From JAAXIE01 sp965263155 (GTDB lineage: Bacteria; Chloroflexota; Dehalococcoidia; Lucifugimonadales; JAAXIE01): a DNA stretch of 64,000 nt. The stretch lies in NCBI GenBank assembly GCA_965263155.1, contig OZ253586.1:2108001-2172000 (forward strand), in the 5' to 3' direction. A model generated the notes under the pieces. The model was given only the letters and a program-made list of their open reading frames with translations. It was not told where the DNA came from and did not search any database. A program made the position numbers and the translations under genes. Of the stretch, positions 26,532 through 35,424 are shown piece after piece (position 1 is the stretch's first letter; every line of letters begins with the position of its first letter).

Positions 26532-26807
26532 ATGAAGGTAATCAGCGTGGCCGTCGACGATGAAACCCACCGCCTGGCTAGGATCAAGGCCGCCCAGAAG
26601 GGCACATCCATGTCCGCCCTGCTGAGGGAGTACCTTCTGCAGGTACTCAGGGAGGACGGCGACCGTCCTCCTGCGGAGACCGAGCCGCAGCGCAGGGCGA
26701 GAAACTTGGACGAGGTCATGGCAAGGTTTGAGGCGGAGGGCGTGGGTTTAAATGCCAGTGAAAGGCTGAGCAGGGAGGAGCTGTACGAGAGGCATGCGTC
26801 TCGCTGA
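26532..26807 (+). CDS. Ribbon-helix-helix antitoxin (VapB-like)
   Basis: A 91-residue protein whose N-terminus (MKVISVAVDDETHRLARIKA, then GTSMSALLREYLLQVLRE) is a ribbon-helix-helix DNA-binding domain of the CopG/Arc type. The C-terminal part, from PQRRARNLDEVMARFEAEG onwards, is the probable toxin-neutralising region. It should repress its own promoter together with the toxin. The stop lies 14 bp inside the next gene, the usual arrangement of VapBC pairs. Confidence 0.88.
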   Translation: MKVISVAVDDETHRLARIKAAQKGTSMSALLREYLLQVLREDGDRPPAETEPQRRARNLDEVMARFEAEGVGLNASERLSREELYERHASR

Positions 26808-27201
26808 CACCAACATCCTGATCTATGCGGCCGACACCTCCCCAGAAGAAAGACAAAAGAGAGCAAGGGCCGCGGAGGTTCTCAAGACAGAGGATCTGTG
26901 TCTGTCTGTACAGGTCCTCCAAGAGTTCTACCACCAGGCTACGCGACCGACAGGCAGACTTGGTATGTCCCACGAGCAAGCCCTGGCTTTCCTGGACCCC
27001 TTCATGGACCTGACCATCCAGCCGGTAACTCAGGAAGTGTTCAGGGCGGCTGCAGAGATTGCAAACAGGCACAATATCTCCTACTGGGACGCCGCCATAG
27101 TGGCGGCGGCACGAATTCTGGGATGCGACGCGGTCTATTCGGAAGACCTCAACCAAGGCCAGTCATACGACGGCGTCGTGGTGATAAACCCCTTTCGCTG
27201 A
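26794..27201 (+). CDS. PIN-domain ribonuclease toxin (VapC-like)
   Basis: A 135-residue PIN domain. The acidic metal-binding residues are visible: Asp5 in LADTNILIYA, Glu in VQVLQEFY, Asp in SYWDAAIVAAA and Asp in YSEDLNQG. The length and motif order are those of VapC toxins, Mg2+-dependent RNases that cut tRNA or rRNA. The substrate cannot be read from sequence. It overlaps the antitoxin gene by 14 bp, and GAGAGG lies just before its ATG. Confidence 0.92.
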   Translation: MRLADTNILIYAADTSPEERQKRARAAEVLKTEDLCLSVQVLQEFYHQATRPTGRLGMSHEQALAFLDPFMDLTIQPVTQEVFRAAAEIANRHNISYWDAAIVAAARILGCDAVYSEDLNQGQSYDGVVVINPFR

Positions 27202-27793
27202 TCGCAAGGGAGATGACTTGCTATCCTGTGGCCCAAATGTCCGTGCTGTGAGAGCGGCCGGAAGTAGGTGAAGTGAGGCCACGTTGACCGTGGCCTGCCC
27301 CAGGAGAAGCTTCTAAAAACGATCCGCTCATTCTTGAGACGAGAAACGCACAGACCATTAGTTGGGTTGCAGCAGACAATTGAGAGACACACTTTGAATG
27401 GGAGGCCCCACAGTTGCTAGATCAGTTTTTCCCGTCTCCATCCGGTCAAAAACACCCCCCGGACCTACTCTGAGAATAGAGATTTACGGAATCGCCGGTA
27501 CCGATAGATAGGATTTCACAGGGGCCTTTTACTCCTCTTAACCGGCTTTGCCCCAAAAGTCGCGTTTGGCCCAAAAGTCGGCAGTTTGGCCCAATAGTCC
27601 CTGAGATATGAACCTCCCTCAGTGCTTACCGTCCATATCGTCGCTCGGCCTCCGCCAAAGCCCGCTTGTCCGTGCGCCCCATGAACGCCAGGACAATCAC
27701 CGCCGGTATGGGGAACTAAAGATGTACAGGTTGACCGGAGGGGTGGGGAGCATATCCCCACCCCTCTCTTATAGTGAGAAATGAAGCGTCCTC
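27202..27793. other. 590-bp region without a gene
   Basis: No supported coding frame. It contains the short direct repeats at 27547-27600, listed separately. Confidence 0.5.
27547..27600. repeat. Three short direct repeats TTTGGCCCAAAAGTC
   Basis: Units begin at 27547, 27565 and 27585 (18- and 20-bp spacing): TTTGCCCCAAAAGTCG, TTTGGCCCAAAAGTCG, TTTGGCCCAATAGTCC. Closely spaced repeats like these occur at the ends of IS21-type elements as transposase-binding sites, so this may be a solitary IS end. No istA or istB sequence is nearby. Confidence 0.6.
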
Positions 27794-28225
27794 CTATTCC
27801 GGCGTCTCACATGAATAAGATGGACTCAACGAGGCCTGAGGCTGAGGCGAAAGGGGATTCTGGTCCATCCTCTGCACATATATCGTGTTACCTGTATGCA
27901 GATCAATGAGGGTACGAGAACCCAATGGCGCTTTCAGGAGGCAAGTCATAATCTCTGCACATTCCACCCCACTGAATCGTGGAACCTGATGGGTTACCTT
28001 AATCTTTACCTCTTTGGCCGTCTCCTCAATATGAGATACAGCTGCCCCTCGTTCGCAGGAGTTCACGGCAAACCTGATAACATCCGGCCCATCCAGATAT
28101 ACATGGCCGTCCAGTATCTCCACACCTCCCCTCCAACCACAGCCTCCGCCTACTAAGACCAGAACGACCAGTCCAGCGGCAACCACTAGTAGGCGACGGC
28201 GCATCATCGCTAGTGATCTTTCCAC
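27794..28225 (-). CDS. Hypothetical lipoprotein
   Basis: A 143-residue product (137 from the ATG ATG pair inside the frame). The basic N-terminus MMRRRLLVV, a hydrophobic segment and VGGGC form a lipoprotein signal, so the mature protein of about 110 residues should be lipid-anchored outside the membrane. Two further Cys pairs (NSCERG, VECAEIMTCLL) could form disulfides. No family is recognised. It is isolated on the minus strand. Confidence 0.6.
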   Translation of the reverse strand: MERSLAMMRRRLLVVAAGLVVLVLVGGGCGWRGGVEILDGHVYLDGPDVIRFAVNSCERGAAVSHIEETAKEVKIKVTHQVPRFSGVECAEIMTCLLKAPLGSRTLIDLHTGNTIYVQRMDQNPLSPQPQASLSPSYSCETPE

Positions 28226-28569
28226 TTCTCGGCTCTTCCAGGAATGCCCAATGGCGACCAGCTATCTTCCTCTAGGGCTAATATGGAACAAGGAGGGCAC
28301 GATGCCCCCTCCGAGACAAAAGGTCATGCAAAGGCACCGTGGTAGCTGTGGGGTAGCTCGCATCAGGGGCTCAAAGAACCCAGCAAAGGGCGGGCACGTC
28401 GCGGGTTTGGGCAGGGCACAACTCCACTGATAGCCCCCTTCGGCTTTACAGAATAACTATTGTGTGAACCACAGTCTCCGACAAACGGTGGGCCAGCAAG
28501 ACCACCAGCAGCACCTGAAACCCACCCGCTTCCAAGGTTGCGGCCACGATCTCACGCAGGTTCACTTAG
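28226..28569. other. Intergenic region left of IS copy D, with one copy of a 13-bp direct repeat
   Basis: GAATAACTATTGT occurs at 28451-28463 and again in the same orientation at 31124-31136, bracketing 2.7 kb with IS copy D and the nuclease-like gene. A minus-strand frame from 28562 to about 28444 (LREIVAATLEAGGFQVLLVV) is open but has no start. Nothing else is seen. Confidence 0.4.
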
Positions 28570-29913
28570 CAGGCTGCTGAAGAATAGTTTCTGGGCCGGT
28601 TAGGCATACTGGTTTAAGTGGGCGTGGAATGGCTTTCGCTGGAGAGTAGGGCGGTCTGGGGTTCCAGCGGGCGCGACTCGGGTGGGGATCAGCAAGGGCT
28701 GGGAGGGCCCGCCAGACCTTACGGGCACACAGCCACGCTCAGGGGATCACGCCGTCCGAACGGCCCGAGTCCTCTCACACGCCACCAGGTTCGCCATCCG
28801 CACCAGGTTGTAGGCCGTAGCCACAAAGTACCCAGCCAGCCCCGTCCTCTCTACTCCCCGGTACCGTGTCCTCCGTAATCCTCCCACTGTCTTCATCCAC
28901 CCGAACACCTCCTCCACCCTCTTGCGTACCTTCTGGCTCGCCCTTGTAGCTAGCGTGCCTCGTGGTGCGCCCGTCTATCGCCGAGTGTGTCCGCCGCGCC
29001 ACGTGAGGCGTCACCCCACGATTGCGCATAGCCCTGACACACTCCCGGGTGTCGTAGCCCTTATCAGCTCCCAGGGTCCTGGGACGGTATCCCCCGCTGC
29101 CGGGCGTCGTCCAGCATCACGGGCACAGCCTCACGCTCCGCCCTACCCGTGGCCCTGCTCACCACGAAGTCCATCAACAGCCCGTTGCCGTTCTCCATCA
29201 GCGCGTGGCCCATGAATGACAGCCTAGCCTCCCTGCCCTTCCCCTTCCGCATCAACCTGGCCTCGGGGTCCGTCCTGCTCTCGTGGGTCTCGTTCTTCAA
29301 CCTCTCTCCACGAAAGTCCACCCACGGATTGCCTGGATCGTCGCCGGGCGGTGGCTCCCCCTCATCTCGCCGCCGGAAGCTCTTGATGCTGGCCACTGCC
29401 TCTATCAGCGTCCCGTCCACGCTGAAGTGCTCGTCCGACAGCAGTCCACGGCGGTCCGCCTCCCATACCACCTCGTCGAACAGGGCCTGTCCCACACGGT
29501 GTTCCAGCAATCGTTTCCGGTTTTTTGTGAACACCGTGGGGTCAAAGCTAGGCTCCATCAGGTTCATGTCCAGAAACCAGCGAAAGAGGAGATTGTATTC
29601 CAACTCCTCGCAGAAGGCCCTCTCGCTGCGCACCGAGTAGAGGGATATGAGCAGGGAGGCCTTCAGCAATCGCTCCGGTGACACCGATGCCCGGCCCACC
29701 CTGGAGTACATCCGGTCGAACTCGGGTGAGAGACGTTTCAGCGCCTCGTCGGCCACCGCCTTGATGGTGCGTAGAGGATGGTCCTTGGGTACCCGCTTCT
29801 CCAGATTCACGTAGGCCAACATCACTTCCTGTTCCTCATGCCTGCCGCGCATCCCCCACCTCCGCTGCGTCTCCCCGGCATCCTATCTCACAAAACTCTT
29901 TTCCCGCACCCTG
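28570..29913 (-). mobile_element. IS5-type insertion sequence, copy D
   Basis: A 1344-bp element with ends CAGGCTGCTGAAGAATAG and (minus strand) CAGGGTGCGGGAAAAGAG. It is flanked by perfect TTAG duplications (28566-28569 and 29914-29917). The target duplication makes its boundaries certain. Confidence 0.95.
28747..29852 (-). pseudogene. IS5-type transposase, copy D (two one-base insertions)
   Basis: The first 255 or so residues match the intact copy A, including FSVDGTLIEA. An extra A in CGGGGGATACC near 29088 shifts the frame before GADKGYD. Reading resumes (MRNRGVTPHVARRTHSAIDG), and a second extra A (CTACAAGGGCG near 28947) shifts again before the catalytic Glu region. Both breaks are relative to copy C. 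Unlike copies B and C, it lacks the C4G6 run. It is dead unless the insertions are assembly errors. Confidence 0.88.
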
Positions 29914-29924
29914 TTAGGTCTCCG

Positions 29925-31100
29925 TCATGCGTTGGGCCAACCCACCATGCAAAGCAGGTCATCAATTTGGTCAATGTGCCGAGGGTGGATTCTGGGCGTG
30001 GGACCTCCTTCGGCATGGTCGGCCCACAGAGCAAAGGTAACCCCTTTCAGGTAGACGAGGTAGTCCATAAACTGGTCTCGGCTTATCCGGTGTTCTTTGG
30101 CGGGGTCAATTACCTCGGGACCAACAAAAGGGGCAGGTGACAGGGTGAAGCCCCGGACCTGCGGGTCGCCCATCCTAAACGAGCCGCTGTGAGATGCCCT
30201 CCCGTAGATGAACCGTTGGGTTCCCGTTCCCGTGGGGAATCCATCCCAGCATTGATGCTGCACGCCATCAATATCAACATCGATGAGATTTCTCTTCGAA
30301 GCATATTCCTTAATGCCGATGAAGGCTTGATATGGGAATCCGCAAGTGTCTCTTATCTGAGACATTCGGGAGAATAGCATGTCGGCATCGCCATCCGCCT
30401 CATACTTTGCATTGACCTCATTTACGGCTGAAGTGTAGTCCCCCATCTCCTTGTGGTAGTCACTCCAACTCTTCGTGTCCAGGTCCACCAGCTCTTCCAT
30501 CTTGCGCGCCCGGCAAGGCACTGCGTAAGGTTCGACTATAACAGGTTCGGTTAGGTAACCCGGGTCTTCATCTGCGGTACCTCGGGCGTCGTCTCCGACC
30601 CGCACCGCATAAACGTCGATGCCTTGCTGTCGCAGGGTATCAATCTTCTTCCAGCTTGGGGATGACGTATCCACGACCTCAATGATAGCCGTCGGCTTCC
30701 AAGCGTTCCTCGCGTACAGGCTGATGTCCGGGGTGAATCTGTTGAAAGGCTCCTCTAGTTCTGCCCGCCCGCCTCTAAGCCCATGGAGCAGGTTGTGCAC
30801 TACGGGGAACCCGCCCCCGCATATGCAATCGAACGGCTCGCGGTAGATGACGTGAAAGCAGCTACGTCGCGGATAGGGACGGGACCGTTGGCTGGCCAGC
30901 GCAGACTCCAGTACCTCGAAGTCCGGCTGGTCGCGCATGTGGTCAGCAATCTCAATCGAACGGAACTCATGGGGCGTTGCCCTGCCGTAGTAGGAAGCTT
31001 TATCTTCCTGGGATAGTGCGTTTTTTAGCCTGTTCCACAACACGACCTTGGTGGCCCAGTGCGGAGTGCCTTCTGGATGCAGAGGTGTCCCCATGTTCAT
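29925..31100 (-). CDS. Hypothetical protein with a possible PD-(D/E)XK/CoiA-like core
   Basis: A 391-residue protein from ATG 31100, with AAGGGGG about 8 nt upstream. The clearest segment is FTPDISLYARN, then AIIEVVDTSSPSWKKID and GIDVYAVRVGD. The order is strand-Asp, strand-Glu with EV-x-T/S-x-PS, helix, strand, as in CoiA-like and other restriction-endonuclease-fold proteins, although the usual ExK Lys is Val. The N-terminal part mentions CGGG, and the C-terminal half (PAKEHRISRDQFMDYLVYL) is unassigned. It ends 12 bp from IS copy D and lies between 13-bp direct repeats. The nuclease idea is a weak fold guess; it may be a surface or defence protein. Confidence 0.5.
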   Translation of the reverse strand: MNMGTPLHPEGTPHWATKVVLWNRLKNALSQEDKASYYGRATPHEFRSIEIADHMRDQPDFEVLESALASQRSRPYPRRSCFHVIYREPFDCICGGGFPVVHNLLHGLRGGRAELEEPFNRFTPDISLYARNAWKPTAIIEVVDTSSPSWKKIDTLRQQGIDVYAVRVGDDARGTADEDPGYLTEPVIVEPYAVPCRARKMEELVDLDTKSWSDYHKEMGDYTSAVNEVNAKYEADGDADMLFSRMSQIRDTCGFPYQAFIGIKEYASKRNLIDVDIDGVQHQCWDGFPTGTGTQRFIYGRASHSGSFRMGDPQVRGFTLSPAPFVGPEVIDPAKEHRISRDQFMDYLVYLKGVTFALWADHAEGGPTPRIHPRHIDQIDDLLCMVGWPNA

Positions 31101-31123
31101 CAATGGTGCCCCCTTCTCTTTGA

Positions 31124-31504
31124 GAATAACTATTGTAGGAGTCCGGGGCCGTGGTCATCACCGGCGTGACGGCGGTGTGCTCCGGAGACTCCTTCCGCTG
31201 ACCAAAGACGGCCCTCGCCTGCTCCCGGGTGAGGATTCCCCGCAGGGTGAAGTCCCGCGCAATCAGGAACACGGCGTCCAGGCCGTGACTCTCCATGGCG
31301 TGGAGCGCCGCCCGGGGGCCCTGCCGCTCGTACACCACAACGTTGGGCCCCCGCATAATGGTCTTCGCCTGGATGACCTCGGCCCTGGAGACGTCGCGCA
31401 CTAACTCCGTCACGTAGTCGTCGGGGGCAAGGTGACTATCTCCTCCGACGAGTCCTCTTGGATAATCTCTCCGTCCCGCATGATGGCAATACGGTCGCCT
31501 ATCT
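31124..31504 (-). pseudogene. Remnant of a ProV/OpuA-type glycine betaine ABC ATPase
   Basis: From 31504 the minus strand reads KIGDRIAIMRDGEIIQEDSS, the end of the ATP-binding domain of ProV-type transporters. A one-base deletion around 31418-31425 follows, then the C-terminal CBS domain (DYVTELVRDVSRAEVIQA, YERQGPRAALHAMESHG, RDFTLRGILTREQARAVFG). Walker A and the whole 5' part are gone: IS fragment E abuts the break at 31504/31505. The gene formerly took part in osmoprotectant uptake. Confidence 0.85.
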
Positions 31505-31772
31505 TGTGCTGGCTGGGTACTTTGTGGCTACGGCTTACAACCTGTTGCGGATGGCGAACCTGGCGTCGTGTCAGAGGGCTCGGGCCGTTCAGTCCGTGTG
31601 ATTTGCCTGGGGTGCAAAGCGCCCCAAGGGTCTGATGAGGCCTCCCAGCCCTTGCTGACCACCTCTCGGGCCGGCCCGTGGGCTCCATGCCCCCTTCCGG
31701 CCTACTGCTAAGCGTCGCCGCCCGCTAGAACCGGCCACGTCTTACCAAGGAAACCTATTCTTCAGCAGCCTG
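31505..31772 (+). mobile_element. IS5-type fragment, copy E (3' end only)
   Basis: It encodes the last 30 or so transposase residues (AGYFVATAYNLLRMANLASC, then QRARAVQSV) and the right terminal repeat (TTCAGCAGCCTG) with flanking CTAG at 31773-31776. The left 1.07 kb is missing, and its broken edge joins the proV remnant. Confidence 0.9.
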
Positions 31773-31805
31773 CTAGTGGCGCCGCACTACAATCGGTGCC
31801 TGCCT

Positions 31806-32741
31806 TCAAGGGAGGTGCTGATGGAAAATGCCAATCAATATTCTTCCGTCTGTCCCTTCATCGCCGATATGGAAATGGATTCGGTTCCGGTGTGCCTCCA
31901 GTTTCGAGTGCCATTCGCACCGATATACCCGGCCCCCGAATTCGGCGTCGCGGTATCGCATCAACGTCTCGCTCGTCCGAATGTTTCCTTCAATACTAAC
32001 ATCAATTCCTAGGCGCATAGAAATGCTCATTGAGGAACCAAGTTCAGCTCTGTACAATTCGAGAAACCTATCATTGATCAACGATAGGTGACGAACCACC
32101 TCGGGACGCCTGTTGACATACGCACCTCCGAAGTGTCGAAAGTTTACAGTGGGTGCGAAAGCCAAGTCGGGAAACGCCTTCGCAGCGATTGCAAAGAACT
32201 CACCCTCGGGAATATTTTCTACCTTGTACAACGTTCGATAAAAGGTTGGATGATCAGCCGGAGTTACAACAAACACAACGTCGACTAGTCTAGGTTGCGT
32301 GATCTGATCGACAGCATGTGCACCACCGCTGAAGCGATGTCGTGCCGTTACAATTGCCATTCCACAGCCCGCCATGACCGTCTTGCGAGCCCAAGCTATC
32401 CCGAAGCTGTGGTGCGGCTCTTGATCTACTACGACCTCATCATCAATGACAGTGGTGGGGTTTTCATCCCAAGCGCCGCAGCGTCCAAGCAATCGCAGCA
32501 GGTGTGATGAGATGTCATGGTCGAACACGTCACCGTGGGCGAGTACATTGGCGACATCCTCTCCTTCCAAACAGGTGAGCGAACCCCAACCCGACAGAAT
32601 ATCAACGCGTTCGCCGCCTTCAAGCAGCGCCTGTAACTCGCCGATCATGGATTCGACCTCTGCCTCTCGCTCACCTGCAGGTACACGATCCAGCATTAGA
32701 GAGTTCTCGTCTACAACGAAGCGGCACTTGGCCTTAGCCAC
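31806..32741 (-). CDS. Protein of unknown function, third gene of the DUF262/AAA operon
   Basis: A 311-residue product when started at GTG 32741, which overlaps the stop of the AAA ATPase gene by 8 bp; longer starts would run far into that gene. No signal peptide. The N-terminal 130 residues (RFVVDENSLMLDRV, GERVDILSGWGSLTCLEGED, VIDDEVVVD) alternate strands and helices, with Asp-rich strand ends that recall PIN- or Rossmann-like nuclease folds, but no motif is decisive. The second half (HPTFYRTLYKVENIPEGEFF, FAPTVNFRHFGGAYVNRRPEV, ending in a His-rich stretch) has no family I know. As the most variable-looking gene of the operon it is a candidate effector. Confidence 0.65.
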   Translation of the reverse strand: MAKAKCRFVVDENSLMLDRVPAGEREAEVESMIGELQALLEGGERVDILSGWGSLTCLEGEDVANVLAHGDVFDHDISSHLLRLLGRCGAWDENPTTVIDDEVVVDQEPHHSFGIAWARKTVMAGCGMAIVTARHRFSGGAHAVDQITQPRLVDVVFVVTPADHPTFYRTLYKVENIPEGEFFAIAAKAFPDLAFAPTVNFRHFGGAYVNRRPEVVRHLSLINDRFLELYRAELGSSMSISMRLGIDVSIEGNIRTSETLMRYRDAEFGGRVYRCEWHSKLEAHRNRIHFHIGDEGTDGRILIGIFHQHLP

Positions 32742-33825
32742 GACGTCTGATCCTCGACAGTTCCGCAAGATCATGCTCGGCCTGATCAAAAAATCCGGAT
32801 GGCCAAAGGTCGAGTGTTCCGGTATTGCCAAGTGTTATCTCAGCGCTATCGCCTCCGCCAGGTCCAAGAAAATGGATTGCGACATCCTTTGCTGGGAGAA
32901 GACGTTCGTTTGTAACAGCGAGACGGATGCCATTGAGAACGTGGTCGCTATGGGTCTCAATCACCACCTGAACGCCGGTAGCTGCTAGGCGGACCAGGAA
33001 TCTGCCGATCTGTGACTGTCCTGCTGGGTGAAGGTGCGCTTCGGGATTTTCAACGATGAATACGGAGCCAGCAGTGCTACCCAAGGCGGCGGCGATGATG
33101 GGGAGTGTGTAAGTCAGTCCAAATCCTACGTTTCCCGGCCGCGTCCACTCTGAGGTTACGTCCATGTCGCGAAAACGGAGTGTGGCGGCATTGGCTTGTA
33201 GAAGCCACGTCGCTTGCAATTGAACCGGCCGCACGATCGAGGATAACCATGCCTCAGACTGCGCCACAAGCGTTGCCGCTAGGCTGCTGCCGATACTGGA
33301 CGGATGGAGCAGCAGGTCTTGTACGCGATGGCGCGAGAAGCGGGCCAATACGTATGCAGTAAACTGACCTTGGACGCCCACATCCACGCGGTCGGCGGTG
33401 TCGCCGGGGACTTCGGAAAGGTCTCGCGGACCAACACGCTCAGCACACAAATAAGTGCCGACATACCAGTCTCGGCTGCCGGTTCGAGGATCTACGTCCA
33501 CTCGCTCTAGCGCGACACTGCGCTCAGCTTGCGGGATTTCCAACCGGAATATATCCGTGCCGGTATCCCCAGTTGCTATCACCTCTATGAGCTGCTCTGT
33601 CGCTCGGTGATTGAGCACGTCTTGGGCCTCGCCCAGTGCCAGTCCCAGACTTCCATTCAGCTGAACACGTGGGCCGGTGGTGGACGCGATCTCTGCAAGC
33701 GCGATCGCTTGTAGCACCGAACTCTTACCACAACTATTTACTCCAGTGATCACAGTCAATTGCCCGAAACGAAGTGCGATTTGTTCAAATGCCTTGAAGT
33801 TATGAATCTCCAAAGAGCGAATCAT
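32734..33825 (-). CDS. AAA/ABC-like ATPase (AAA_15/DUF3696 type)
   Basis: A 363-residue ATPase. Walker A is GVNSCGKS (residues 28-35) after the typical opening LEIHNFKAFEQI. The C-terminal half has VFIVENPEAHLHPAGQSQIG (signature and Walker B region) and VQVVIETHSDHVLNGIRLAV (switch). This is the OLD-like, DUF3696-containing AAA type often seen in anti-phage operons. No Toprim domain is fused. Its ATG overlaps the stop of the DUF262 gene (ATGA, 33822-33825) and its stop overlaps the next gene. The three products are probably made in balance and may assemble; the ATPase would sense or gate. Confidence 0.88.
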   Translation of the reverse strand: MIRSLEIHNFKAFEQIALRFGQLTVITGVNSCGKSSVLQAIALAEIASTTGPRVQLNGSLGLALGEAQDVLNHRATEQLIEVIATGDTGTDIFRLEIPQAERSVALERVDVDPRTGSRDWYVGTYLCAERVGPRDLSEVPGDTADRVDVGVQGQFTAYVLARFSRHRVQDLLLHPSSIGSSLAATLVAQSEAWLSSIVRPVQLQATWLLQANAATLRFRDMDVTSEWTRPGNVGFGLTYTLPIIAAALGSTAGSVFIVENPEAHLHPAGQSQIGRFLVRLAATGVQVVIETHSDHVLNGIRLAVTNERLLPAKDVAIHFLGPGGGDSAEITLGNTGTLDLWPSGFFDQAEHDLAELSRIRRRG

Positions 33826-34982
33826 CCGCTGATTGCCTCCATGATGATGGCCCTTGTCTTCTCGAATCTAGTATGGACAGAGACACTATCTCCTGTAGCA
33901 GATGATACAGAACCAATGTAGGTAGCATCTCTAGTCATGACCTCGCGGGCAGATCGACAAATGTCGTGCTTTGATTTAGTGACAGCATCAGCCTCGGCTT
34001 TTGCAAGTTGTATGGTCCAAGCTTCGAAGAGCGCTCGATTGAATGGGTTTCGGCGCTCACTGTTCGTCGGCCATTTGCGGAATGCGTAGTCGCCAAATAC
34101 GTCATGTGCGAGATCCAATCCGCGTGCGAACGCCGCAGAGATGCCAGCAAGAACACGGTCATCGAGTACCGTTGGATCGTCAATGTCTCGGGTTGCCTGG
34201 AGAAGAAAACTGTCTAGTGTATTGTCTTTAGAATACTTGTCTGGCGTCAGGTGCCAGAAAGCCGTGAATCGGAGTGCGATCTCTTGGTCAACCATTCGTT
34301 TGTGGTTGCGCATTGATACTGGAGTAGCTTTCTCGAAGGCGGGCAACGCAACTAGCTGCTTCAAGAACATCCGACTCCTTTTCTTGGCGACGCAATGTCG
34401 GATCTCTTGGCCAGTGAGTGGCGTACCTCCAGTATTGATTCGTCGGAAGATATCGTACATCACATCAGGAGGAGTCGTTGGCGCGATTACATGAGCGACA
34501 ATTTGCGTATTGTAGATACGGCGCTTCCAGACAATGGGTAGATCATCGAAACGTTTGCCCTTGACGTCAGCGAGGTATTCGAGGCCATTGAGGGGAAATC
34601 CTCCCTTGCCATTACTACCGCCGGTGACAAAGTCATTTACGGTTGATAGTCGTTGGACGCCATCTACGACCTGTAGCATCCCTTCAGCGTCTTCGGCAAA
34701 GTAGAAGGCCGGAAGTGGTATTTGCAATAGTATTGACTCAATCAGTTGGGCTCTCTGGACCGCCTTCCAGACTTGCAAGCGCTGGAAGTCTGGGGCGAGG
34801 TCCAGACTCCCGTCGGCGATGAGATCGATCATGTTTCGAAGCGAAAAATTGTTCGTGGCGACTCGAATGCTCTCAGGATCCCAAGGACGTTCGATATCCC
34901 GAAACTGGGGGTCTTCGGGTTCGATCTGTAAATCGTCGGAGCCTGGTTGGTCAATAGTGTCTTGGGAGTCCGTCACGCGCAT
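33822..34982 (-). CDS. DUF262 (GmrSD N-terminal/ParB-Srx-like) protein
   Basis: A 386-residue protein. The DUF262 domain covers about residues 40-290: NNFSLRNMIDLI, LDLAPDFQRLQVWK, ESILLQIPLPAFYF, the hallmark VVDGVQRLSTVNDF (DGQQR-type motif), and FRRINTGGTPLTGQEIRHC. The family includes the NTP-hydrolysing subunit of the GmrSD type IV restriction enzyme and many defence proteins. No DUF1524 (HNH) domain is fused, so nuclease activity, if any, must come from a partner. First gene of a coupled three-gene operon. Its acidic N-terminus before residue 30 looks disordered. Confidence 0.9.
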   Translation of the reverse strand: MRVTDSQDTIDQPGSDDLQIEPEDPQFRDIERPWDPESIRVATNNFSLRNMIDLIADGSLDLAPDFQRLQVWKAVQRAQLIESILLQIPLPAFYFAEDAEGMLQVVDGVQRLSTVNDFVTGGSNGKGGFPLNGLEYLADVKGKRFDDLPIVWKRRIYNTQIVAHVIAPTTPPDVMYDIFRRINTGGTPLTGQEIRHCVAKKRSRMFLKQLVALPAFEKATPVSMRNHKRMVDQEIALRFTAFWHLTPDKYSKDNTLDSFLLQATRDIDDPTVLDDRVLAGISAAFARGLDLAHDVFGDYAFRKWPTNSERRNPFNRALFEAWTIQLAKAEADAVTKSKHDICRSAREVMTRDATYIGSVSSATGDSVSVHTRFEKTRAIIMEAISG

Positions 34983-35424
34983 CTCCTCTCTCTACAACTC
35001 AAGGGTATCATCCCGGGATTCCCCGTGGCTGGCCTCAGGGTTGGAAGGTAGGTAACATGGCGGCATCATAATAAACTGCTCTTTCGATGTCGGTCAAACT
35101 CCCAGATCTTCAAACGGAAGACACGACTCCAGTGGCAAACCACCCTTGTTGTCCAGTTGATAGTCATTGCGGTCCGCCACACACGTTTTTGAGCCCCTCA
35201 AAGGGAATATGGCTCTGCGGGAGCCTCCATCTCTCTCTCGTGAGGATCTCCCCTCCCGTAGCTAGGGACCGAACAAAATCTGCCGATTGGTTCCAGCACT
35301 CCGCGAAACGGCACTTGGCGCGGCCACCTGAGCGAGTTGGAAGACTAATCCCACCAACGTGCACGGTGGACAGAACCGTCTTCCAGATGTGGCTTGGTGG
35401 GTTGCGAGTCTGCCGACGCGCTAA
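34983..35424. other. Upstream region of the DUF262 operon, with an ORF possibly split by IS copy F
   Basis: On the minus strand a frame runs from the IS edge to 35164 (LARRQTRNPPSHIWK ... GLKNVCGGPQ). If IS copy F and one CTAA are removed, the same frame continues upstream (SDKCPLRPAYTGEIP) beyond 36078. I do not recognise the product. The DUF262 operon promoter must lie in the first 100 bp. Confidence 0.35.
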
